Positions 1 through 5,155 of a DNA stretch of 6,641 bases are shown here, one piece after another. The stretch is from PALSA-607 sp036510735 (GTDB lineage Bacteria > Actinomycetota > Actinomycetes > Acidothermales > Acidothermaceae), in NCBI GenBank assembly GCA_036510735.1, contig DATCDK010000174.1:1-6641 (forward strand). Reading direction: 5' to 3'. The position numbers and the translations under genes are program-made. The stretch's first letter is position 1; each line of letters opens with the position of its first letter. The notes beneath the pieces are model-generated. The model saw nothing but the letters and a program-made list of their open reading frames with translations, did not search any database and was not told the DNA's origin.

Positions 1-693
1 TACTTCTGCCAAGTCCAAGACGCGGCGTACTACTCATACGCCGAATCGATCCCTGGCCCGACTACTGAGCGGTTCCAGGCGCTGGCCGCCGAGCTCGGCA
101 TCGTGATGATCCTGCCGGTGTATGAGCAGGAGCAGCCCGGCGTGTTGTACAACACCGCCGCGGTTGTTGACGCAGACGGCAAGTACCTCGGCAAGTACCG
201 CAAGCACCACATCCCGAACATCAACGGCTTCTGGGAGAAGTTCTACTTCCGGCCAGGCAACCTCGGCTTCCCGGTCTTCGACACCGCGATCGGCAAGATC
301 GGTGTCTACATCTGTTACGACCGGCACTTCCCGGAAGGCTGGCGGGCGCTTGGTCTCAACGGCGCTCAGATCGTCTTCAATCCGTCGGCCACCTCGCGCG
401 GGCTTTCGTCGTACCTGTGGAAGCTCGAGCAGCCGGCCGCAGCGGTCGCGAACGAGTACTACATCGGGGCCATCAACCGGGTCGGCGTCGAGGATCTCGG
501 TGATGACGACTTCTACGGCACCACTTACTTCGTTGACCCCGAGGGCAAGTTCGTCGGCGATGTCGGCGACCCGTACTCACCCGATCTTGTCGTCCGTGAT
601 CTCGACATGGATTTGTTGACCGAGGTACGTAATCGCTGGGCGTTCTATCGCGACCGGCGTCCCGAGGCGTACGGCGACCTCACCCGGCCCTAG
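1..693 (+). CDS. Nitrilase-superfamily N-carbamoyl amide hydrolase, probable beta-ureidopropionase (5' end cut by window)
   Basis: Frame 1 is open from the first base to TAG at 691-693, giving 230 visible residues. The family is usually about 280-300 residues, so roughly 50 N-terminal residues, including the first catalytic Glu, lie outside the window. Visible family marks are the catalytic Lys in KYRKHHIP (visible residue 68), the nucleophile Cys in YICYDRHFPE (residue 105), NPSATSRG after it, and the C-terminal block GTTYFVDPEGK. The enzyme class hydrolyses a carbamoyl C-N bond; for N-carbamoyl-beta-alanine the products are beta-alanine, CO2 and ammonia, in the cytoplasm. The choice of beta-ureidopropionase rests on the dihydropyrimidinase gene directly downstream. 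N-carbamoyl-D-amino-acid hydrolase or N-carbamoylputrescine amidase are alternatives from the same superfamily. The fold and superfamily are sure; the substrate is inferred. Confidence 0.88.
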   Translation, partial: YFCQVQDAAYYSYAESIPGPTTERFQALAAELGIVMILPVYEQEQPGVLYNTAAVVDADGKYLGKYRKHHIPNINGFWEKFYFRPGNLGFPVFDTAIGKIGVYICYDRHFPEGWRALGLNGAQIVFNPSATSRGLSSYLWKLEQPAAAVANEYYIGAINRVGVEDLGDDDFYGTTYFVDPEGKFVGDVGDPYSPDLVVRDLDMDLLTEVRNRWAFYRDRRPEAYGDLTRP

Positions 694-696
694 GAG
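693..696 (+). promoter_or_regulatory. Shine-Dalgarno GGAG of the dihydropyrimidinase gene
   Basis: GGAG begins at the last base of the upstream TAG stop and lies 7 bases before the GTG at 704. This supports the GTG start and suggests that ribosomes ending on the upstream gene can reinitiate. Confidence 0.6.
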
Positions 697-703
697 CATC
701 GAC

Positions 704-2119
704 GTGACGATCCTGGTGAAGAACGGCACCGTCGTGAGTCCGACCGGTGCGATCGCTGCTGATGTTCTGATCGACGGCGAGCGCATCGTCGCACTTGTCG
801 AACCGGGGACGACGAAGCTTGGCGTTGATCTCGAAGCGACTGCCGATGTCGTCATCGACGCGCGCGATAAGTACGTCGTGCCGGGCGGTGTCGACGGTCA
901 CACGCACATGCAGATGCCGTTCGGCGGCACGCAGGCATCGGACACCTTCGAGACCGGCACTCGCGCGGCGGCGTGGGGCGGCACGACGACGATCATCGAT
1001 TTCGCGATCCAGCGCACTGGCGAGCGGGTGCTCGACGGCTTGGCTGCGTGGCACGAGAAGGCTGACGGCAACTGCGCGATCGACTACGGATTCCACCAGA
1101 TCATCGGTGGCGTCGACGACGAGTCGTTAAAGGCTATGGACGAGCTGGTCAGCGAGGGCATCACGAGCATCAAGTTGTTCATGGCCTATCCCGGTGTCTT
1201 CTATTCCGACGACGGCCAGATCGTGCGCGCGATGCAGACGGCCGCGGCCAATGGCTCGCTCGTCATGATGCACGCGGAAAACGGCATCGCTATCGACGTC
1301 CTTGTTGCGCAGGCCATCGCGCGCGGCGATACCGCACCGCGCTATCACGGACTCACCAGGCCGTGGGAGACCGAGGAAGAGGCCAGCCACCGGGCGATCA
1401 TGTTGGCGCGCATGACGGGTGCGCCGCTGTACATCGTGCACATGTCGGCCAAGCAGGCGGTGGCGACGTTGGCCGCAGCTCGCGACGATGGTTGGAACGT
1501 CTTCGGCGAGACGTGTCCTCAGTACCTTTATCTCTCGCTCGAAGAGCACTTGTCTGCGCCGGATTTCGAGGGCGCGAAGTACGTGTGCTCGACGCCGTTG
1601 CGGTCGCGCGCCGAAGGACACCAGAACGAGTTGTGGAAGGCGCTGCGCACCAACGATCTCTCGGTTGTCAGCACCGACCACTGTCCGTTCTGCATGAAGG
1701 AACAGAAGGAACTTGGGATCGGCAACTTTGCGAAGATTCCCAACGGCATCGGCGGCGTCGAACATCGGATGGATCTGATCTATCAGGGCGTCGTCGACGG
1801 CCACATCACTCTTGCCCGCTGGGTCGAACTGTGCTCGACGACCCCAGCCCGGATGTTTGGCCTGTACCCGCGCAAGGGCGTGATCGCGCCAGGCTCCGAC
1901 GCCGATGTCGTGGTGTACGACCCGAACGCGACGACGCGCATCTCGGTCGACACTCACCACATGAACATGGACTACTCGGCGTGGGAGGGCTTCGAAGTCG
2001 CGGGTCGAGTCGACACCGTCATCTCGCGCGGCACTGTCGTCGTCCGCGATCGTGAGTTTGTCGGACCGAAGGGTCACGGTCATTACCTGAAGCGCGGCCA
2101 GTCGCAGTACTTGCTCTAA
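704..2119 (+). CDS. hydA: Dihydropyrimidinase / D-hydantoinase
   Basis: A complete 471-residue protein, normal for bacterial hydantoinases and dihydropyrimidinases of the cyclic amidohydrolase superfamily. It opens the ring of 5,6-dihydrouracil, or of 5-substituted hydantoins, to the N-carbamoyl amino acid in the cytoplasm. All metal ligands of the binuclear zinc site are present: H66 and H68 in GVDGHTHMQMPFGG, the carboxylatable K157 in SIKLFMAYPG, H190 in MMHAEN, H246 in IVHMSAK and D325 in STDHCPF. The substrate-contact Tyr of the family is Y162, five residues after the lysine; CSTPLR (295-300) and PNGIGGVEHRM (346-356) match the other substrate-loop regions. The GTG start is set by GGAG 7 bases upstream; the family N-terminus (ILVKNGTVV) begins at once, so no earlier start is needed. 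Dihydropyrimidine versus hydantoin preference cannot be read from sequence, but the neighbours favour pyrimidine breakdown. Confidence 0.95.
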   Translation: MTILVKNGTVVSPTGAIAADVLIDGERIVALVEPGTTKLGVDLEATADVVIDARDKYVVPGGVDGHTHMQMPFGGTQASDTFETGTRAAAWGGTTTIIDFAIQRTGERVLDGLAAWHEKADGNCAIDYGFHQIIGGVDDESLKAMDELVSEGITSIKLFMAYPGVFYSDDGQIVRAMQTAAANGSLVMMHAENGIAIDVLVAQAIARGDTAPRYHGLTRPWETEEEASHRAIMLARMTGAPLYIVHMSAKQAVATLAAARDDGWNVFGETCPQYLYLSLEEHLSAPDFEGAKYVCSTPLRSRAEGHQNELWKALRTNDLSVVSTDHCPFCMKEQKELGIGNFAKIPNGIGGVEHRMDLIYQGVVDGHITLARWVELCSTTPARMFGLYPRKGVIAPGSDADVVVYDPNATTRISVDTHHMNMDYSAWEGFEVAGRVDTVISRGTVVVRDREFVGPKGHGHYLKRGQSQYLL

Positions 2120-2131
2120 CCAGCCGTCAAC

Positions 2132-2138
2132 AAGGAGG
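2132..2138 (+). promoter_or_regulatory. Strong Shine-Dalgarno AAGGAGG of the LLM oxidoreductase gene
   Basis: AAGGAGG lies 7 bases before ATG 2146 and fixes that start. It sits inside the 26-base gap after the hydA stop. A 12-base stretch around it (2130-2141) recurs exactly, in inverted orientation, before the amt gene at 6593-6604. Confidence 0.8.
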
Positions 2139-2145
2139 GGCACCG

Positions 2146-3165
2146 ATGGAGTTCGGCGTCGTGCTGCAATGCAACCCGCCGGCATGGCGCACGGTCGAGT
2201 TGGCGAAGCAGGCCGAGCTGGCCGGCTTCGGGTACGTGTGGACCTTCGACTCGCACCTGCTATGGCAGGAGCCCTACGTCATCTACAGTCAGATCTTGTC
2301 GGCGACGCATCGCGTCATCGTGGGCCCGATGGTCACGAATCCGGCGACCCGCGACTGGACGGTCACCGCGTCGACATTCGCCACCCTGAATGAGATGTTC
2401 GGCAATCGAACGGTGTGCGGGATTGGCCGCGGCGACTCTGCCGTGCGGGTCATCAACGGCAAGCCCGTGACACTTTCCGAGCTGCGCGACGCGATCGGCG
2501 TCATCCGCAAGCTTGCCAACGGCGATGCCGCCGAATACAAGGACAGCACGCTGCGCCTGACGTGGAATCCGCACAGCCGACTCGACATCTACGTCGCGGC
2601 CTACGGCCCCAAGGCATTGGCGCTCACCGGCGAAGTCGGCGACGGATTCATCCTCCAACTTGCTGACCTCGCGGTCGCGGAGTGGAGCATCAAGGCGGTG
2701 CGTGACGCTGCTGCTGCGGCCGGTCGCGATCCTGCGTCGGTGAAGATCTGCGTAGCGGCGCCCGCGTACATCGGTGCAGACATCGCTCACCAGCGCGAGC
2801 AATGCCGATGGTTCGGCGGCATGGTCGGCAACCACGTCGCCGACATCGTCGCTCGATACGGGGCGGACGGCGGGCCGGTGCCGCAGGCGTTGACCGATTA
2901 CATCGCGGGGCGGCAAGGCTACGACTACAACGAACACGGTCGGGTCGGCAACACCCATGCCGATTTCGTGCCCGACGAGATCGTCGATCGATTCTGCATG
3001 TTGGGGACCGCCGATGAGCACATCGACAAGTTGCGAGCGCTAAAGGCACTCGGTGTCGACCAGTTCGCCGTGTACCTGCAACATGACGCGAAAGAGGCCA
3101 CCCTGCAGGCCTATGCCGACAAAGTGATTCCGGCACTTGCTGACACGGTGGCAGCCAAGTCCTGA
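2146..3165 (+). CDS. LLM-class flavin/F420-dependent oxidoreductase
   Basis: A 339-residue luciferase-like TIM-barrel protein of usual family length. Seen in order: N-terminal strand MEFGVVLQ, AGFGYVWTFDSHL (26-38), GPMVTNPATRDW (60-71), TLNEMFGNRTVCGIGRGDSA (80-99) with the GIGRGDSA loop, the AAYGPKALALTGEVGDGFI block (151-169) that contacts the cofactor in relatives, and a C-terminal GTADEHIDKLRALKALGVDQF helix-strand (287-307). LLM proteins use FMN for monooxygenation or F420 for hydride transfer; the motifs resemble the F420-using actinobacterial branch, but cofactor choice is inference. The gene follows hydA by 26 bases on the same strand with a strong Shine-Dalgarno, so it is probably co-transcribed. 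That context makes a redox step on a pyrimidine or hydantoin plausible, for example uracil/dihydrouracil interconversion. It is not obviously RutA, the FMN-dependent uracil ring-cleaving monooxygenase of the same superfamily. Family is sure; substrate is unknown. Confidence 0.9.
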   Translation: MEFGVVLQCNPPAWRTVELAKQAELAGFGYVWTFDSHLLWQEPYVIYSQILSATHRVIVGPMVTNPATRDWTVTASTFATLNEMFGNRTVCGIGRGDSAVRVINGKPVTLSELRDAIGVIRKLANGDAAEYKDSTLRLTWNPHSRLDIYVAAYGPKALALTGEVGDGFILQLADLAVAEWSIKAVRDAAAAAGRDPASVKICVAAPAYIGADIAHQREQCRWFGGMVGNHVADIVARYGADGGPVPQALTDYIAGRQGYDYNEHGRVGNTHADFVPDEIVDRFCMLGTADEHIDKLRALKALGVDQFAVYLQHDAKEATLQAYADKVIPALADTVAAKS

Positions 3166-3175
3166 CCGTGCGTCA
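3141..3175 (+). terminator. Weak candidate hairpin at the end of the LLM oxidoreductase gene
   Basis: CACGGT (3144-3149) pairs with ACCGTG (3165-3170), and TGA/TCA extends the stem past a 2-base bulge. The loop is 15 bases and there is no T-run after it. It spans the stop codon and lies in the 26-base space before the convergent exporter gene. Stability is modest, so this is only a candidate. Confidence 0.25.
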
Positions 3176-3191
3176 TGTTAGGGCGTCGTGA

Positions 3192-3836
3192 TTAGGCGGG
3201 GCTGGGGCGAGCGTGGTCGGTCAGCAACTTCAACGCGAGCGCGCCGAGTACGGTGCCCATCACGTAGCGCTGTGCACGGACCCACCCCGGCCGCCCGCTG
3301 AGAACTCTCGCGATCGTGCCGGCGGCCAGCACGATGCAGAAGTTGACCGTAAGCGACACCAGGATCTGAATCGCACCAAGCGTGAATCCTTGCAGTGCCA
3401 AGTGACCTGCCGCTGGTCGCTCGAACTGGGGAATCAGGGAGAGGTACATGACAGCAATCTTCGGGTTCAGCAGCGCGGTCATCAGGCCCATCGAGAAGAG
3501 ACGCCGCCCTGAGTCGTGCGACAGCCGAGTGGGCGCGAATATGGACACACCGCCGGGTCGCAAAGCTTTGAAAGCAAGCCACGCCAGGTAGCACGCACCT
3601 GCGAGCTTGATAGTGAGATAGAGATCGGGCACCGCGACAAACAACGCTGACAGCCCGACATTCGTCGCCGTGAGGTAAACCAAGAATCCCAGTGCGATTC
3701 CGCCAAGCGAGATCAGGCCGGCACGCCGGCCCTGCGTGACAGTGCGCGACACCAGGTACATCATGTTCGGCCCTGGTGTTAACACCATTGCCAGCGCAAC
3801 GGCCATGACGCCGAGCACCGCCGCGGAAGTTACCAC
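3192..3836 (-). CDS. LysE/RhtB-family amino-acid exporter
   Basis: From GTG 3836 the protein has 214 residues, the usual size of this family (about 200-215); from the in-frame ATG at 3872 it would have 226. The GTG is preferred because the TPGPN motif then falls at residue 20, its usual place, and no Shine-Dalgarno precedes the ATG. LysE/RhtB carriers export amino acids or their analogues across the cytoplasmic membrane, driven by the proton gradient. Visible marks are an N-terminal hydrophobic segment ending in TPGPNMMYLVSRT (20-32), the basic turn QGRRAG, hydrophobic segments at about 41-69 and 73-91, the conserved GLMTALLNPKIAVMY (117-131), and hydrophobic segments at about 149-175 and 191-206. 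It is convergent with the pyrimidine operon and divergent from the next gene. Export of beta-alanine is possible from context but unproven; substrates in this family cannot be predicted from sequence. Confidence 0.88.
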   Translation of the reverse strand: MVTSAAVLGVMAVALAMVLTPGPNMMYLVSRTVTQGRRAGLISLGGIALGFLVYLTATNVGLSALFVAVPDLYLTIKLAGACYLAWLAFKALRPGGVSIFAPTRLSHDSGRRLFSMGLMTALLNPKIAVMYLSLIPQFERPAAGHLALQGFTLGAIQILVSLTVNFCIVLAAGTIARVLSGRPGWVRAQRYVMGTVLGALALKLLTDHARPSPA

Positions 3837-3842
3837 TGCGCC

Positions 3843-3848
3843 ATTCTC
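3843..3848 (-). promoter_or_regulatory. Candidate -10 hexamer (GAGAAT) for a leaderless exporter mRNA
   Basis: On the minus strand GAGAAT is followed by exactly 6 bases and then the GTG at 3836. The most conserved -10 bases, A2 and T6, are present, and the distance is that of leaderless actinobacterial genes. The same bases could instead serve as a poor purine-rich ribosome site. No clear -35 is visible. Confidence 0.25.
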
Positions 3849-3906
3849 ACACCAGGTCAGTGAGCGCGGCATCTGGATTAGCGGTTCGTACCTATGTCAG
3901 CGTCGG

Positions 3907-3912
3907 TAGGAT
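3907..3912 (+). promoter_or_regulatory. Candidate -10 hexamer (TAGGAT) for the membrane-protein gene
   Basis: TAGGAT fits TANNNT and is followed by 6 bases before ATG 3919, so transcription would start at or next to the A of the start codon. The AGGAT part could also work as a Shine-Dalgarno 7 bases before the ATG; the two readings exclude each other unless the real promoter is further upstream. Confidence 0.3.
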
Positions 3913-3918
3913 TCGGCG

Positions 3919-4455
3919 ATGCAGACCGACGAGGATGCGGGCAGTTACATCCGCGGCGGTGGCGGCGTCATCGATACCCGTCGACTGTTCCGCGTTGTCG
4001 TCGGCTCGGCCATCGTGGCGCTCGCCGTCCTCGTGGCGGTGCTCGCAGTCGAGGCAGTGCACAAGAACTCGAGGATCGACGGCCTGCAGCGCCGCGGGGT
4101 GCCGGTGGACGTGACCGTGACCAGTTGCTTCGGCATTCTCTCGGGTACGGGGATCACGGTGACGACATTTCAGTGCAGCGGGTCGTTCGACCTTGCCGGA
4201 CGCAGCTACCACGCCGTCATCGCCGGCTCCGACAGCAACCACCAAGCTGGTGATGTGGTGCAGGCGGTCGCTGACCCCAAGCACCCGACGTCCATCTCAT
4301 TAGCGAGTTCGCTCGCGAACGCCCACTCGTCGTGGCGGCCTTTCATTGCCCCGGCGGTCCTGTTCGTGGTCTTGGTACTGCTGATTGCGGGCGCGCTCTG
4401 GTGGTCGCGACGCAACTCAGCCCAGCGCCCCCCTGACGGGGATCCGCTGGGCTGA
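3919..4455 (+). CDS. Two-pass membrane protein of unknown function, DUF3592-like
   Basis: A 178-residue protein whose role I do not recognise. It has a short polar N-terminus with a glycine run (13-16), a hydrophobic helix at about 25-46, a mostly beta-like domain of about 90 residues, a second helix at about 141-162, and a basic, proline-containing tail. The middle domain contains RRGVPVDVTVTSC (58-70), an SGTG turn, FQCSGSF (84-90), then LAGRSYHAVIAG and GDVVQAVADPKHPTSIS. This resembles the DUF3592-type membrane proteins common in mycobacteria and relatives, as recalled, not searched. C70 and C86 could form a disulfide if the domain lies outside the cytoplasm; the charges next to the helices (RR before the first, RR after the second) fit that topology. 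It stands alone on its strand, divergent from the exporter and convergent with glnK, so context gives no function. Confidence 0.8.
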   Translation: MQTDEDAGSYIRGGGGVIDTRRLFRVVVGSAIVALAVLVAVLAVEAVHKNSRIDGLQRRGVPVDVTVTSCFGILSGTGITVTTFQCSGSFDLAGRSYHAVIAGSDSNHQAGDVVQAVADPKHPTSISLASSLANAHSSWRPFIAPAVLFVVLVLLIAGALWWSRRNSAQRPPDGDPLG

Positions 4456-4456
4456 G
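4416..4456. terminator. Perfect 12-bp inverted repeat, probable bidirectional terminator
   Basis: CTCAGCCCAGCG (4416-4427) is matched exactly by CGCTGGGCTGAG (4445-4456), and the 17-base loop can fold further through CCCC/GGGG (4430-4433 with 4438-4441). It overlaps the last codons and TGA stop of the membrane-protein gene and lies 9 bases beyond the glnK stop, so it can act for both converging genes. No T-run follows on either strand, as in many GC-rich actinobacterial terminators. Confidence 0.7.
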
Positions 4457-4465
4457 CCATTGCTG

Positions 4466-4804
4466 TCAGATTGCGCCGGCGCCGTGCTCTTCCGTGCGCA
4501 CGCGGACGACGTCGCTGACCGCGACGGACCAGACCTTGCCGTCACCGATCTTGCCGGTACGTGCGCTCGCCACGATGGCGTCAATGATCTTATCGGCGTC
4601 TTCGTCGTCGACAAGGATGTCGATGCGTACCTTGGGGATCAGATCAACGACGTACTCGGCGCCGCGATAGACCTCGGTATGGCCTCGTTGCCGGCCAAAG
4701 CCTCTTACTTCGCTCGTCGTCATTCCGCTTGCGCCGGCTTCGAGCAGCGCTGTCTTGACCTCATCGAGCTTGAACGGCTTGATCACTGCCGTGATCAGTC
4801 TCAT
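4466..4804 (-). CDS. glnK: PII nitrogen regulatory protein GlnK
   Basis: A 112-residue PII protein, the standard length. PII trimers sense 2-oxoglutarate and ATP/ADP and control the ammonium channel and other nitrogen targets from the cytoplasm. It starts MRLITAVIKPFKLDEVK. The T-loop spans about residues 37-55 (from GFGRQRGH to VVDLIP) with Y46 and the modifiable Y51, the residue adenylylated or uridylylated in relatives. The B-loop TGKIGDGKVWS (83-93) and the C-terminal VRVRTEEHG are intact, so it should be functional. GGGAG lies 6 bases before the ATG. Its start overlaps the stop of the upstream small gene as ATGA, implying translational coupling, and amt is two genes upstream; that linkage supports GlnK over a stand-alone GlnB. 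No glnD follows: the next gene is convergent, beyond a hairpin. Confidence 0.95.
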   Translation of the reverse strand: MRLITAVIKPFKLDEVKTALLEAGASGMTTSEVRGFGRQRGHTEVYRGAEYVVDLIPKVRIDILVDDEDADKIIDAIVASARTGKIGDGKVWSVAVSDVVRVRTEEHGAGAI

Positions 4805-5094
4805 GCACGTCTCCCGCTCTTGTTCGATTGCCGCACTTGCTGATAGGCGAGGTCGTCGTCACGTATGTGCTTGCGCCACAGCCACATCGCAGTGGCGAAC
4901 CAGCCGGCCGTGATGAAGGCCCACGCGGCGGCGAAGAGCAGTTGGCCGCCGACCGCAGAGATGATGCAGATGCCGAGTGCGACCAACGACATGAAGGCGA
5001 ACCCTCGCCACACCCACGGTGACTGCACGGACCGGCTGCCGTCCGGCAGGCGGAACCGTTTCGGATTTTGCTGTACTGCCATCGCCGATCCCAT
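4801..5094 (-). CDS. Small two-helix membrane protein between amt and glnK, function unknown
   Basis: A 97-residue protein I do not recognise. The start at 5094 is chosen because GGAG lies 7 bases upstream; an in-frame ATG at 5082 would shorten it by four residues. The N-terminal 28 residues are polar and basic (PKRFRLPDGSR at 11-21). Two hydrophobic helices follow at about 29-48 and 51-73, joined by a very short GG turn, and the last 24 residues are charged (WRKHIRDDDLAYQQ then a basic tail). This predicts a hairpin with both ends in the cytoplasm. The stop codon overlaps the glnK start as ATGA, and amt ends 61 bases upstream on the same strand. The placement makes a link with ammonium transport or with PII at the membrane plausible, but no motif shows a function. 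That the gene is real is supported by the Shine-Dalgarno, the overlap and the clear helices. Confidence 0.75.
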   Translation of the reverse strand: MGSAMAVQQNPKRFRLPDGSRSVQSPWVWRGFAFMSLVALGICIISAVGGQLLFAAAWAFITAGWFATAMWLWRKHIRDDDLAYQQVRQSNKSGRRA

Positions 5095-5114
5095 CGCCAG
5101 GCTCCGTCTCTTTG

Positions 5115-5120
5115 AGTATA
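5115..5120 (-). promoter_or_regulatory. Candidate internal promoter (-10 TATACT) before the small gene and glnK
   Basis: On the minus strand TATACT, one base off TATAAT, lies 20 bases before the ATG at 5094, leaving room for a start point near 5108 and the GGAG. No convincing -35 lies at 17-18 bases. Upstream, GTCAC (5137-5141) and GCACC (5126-5130) are 6 bases apart, a partial match to the GTnAC-n6-GAAAC layout of GlnR sites (full first half, 3 of 5 in the second). Such a promoter would allow glnK to be made separately from amt. Confidence 0.4.
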
Positions 5121-5155
5121 TGACCGGTGCGAACGCGTGACTTCTGTGTACGGCC

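Noticed and set aside
1127..2185. Open frame of 352 codons on the minus strand
   Set aside because: It lies fully opposite hydA and is rich in Arg, His, Asp and Val, as antisense frames of GC-rich genes are. The plus-strand frame carries every catalytic residue.
2260..3021. Minus-strand open frame of 253 codons opposite the LLM oxidoreductase
   Set aside because: It has shadow composition and no ribosome site or motif, while the plus-strand gene is clear.
3837..3872. Twelve-codon N-terminal extension of the exporter from ATG 3872
   Set aside because: There is no Shine-Dalgarno before it, and it would push TPGPN to residue 32, later than usual. Not fully excluded.
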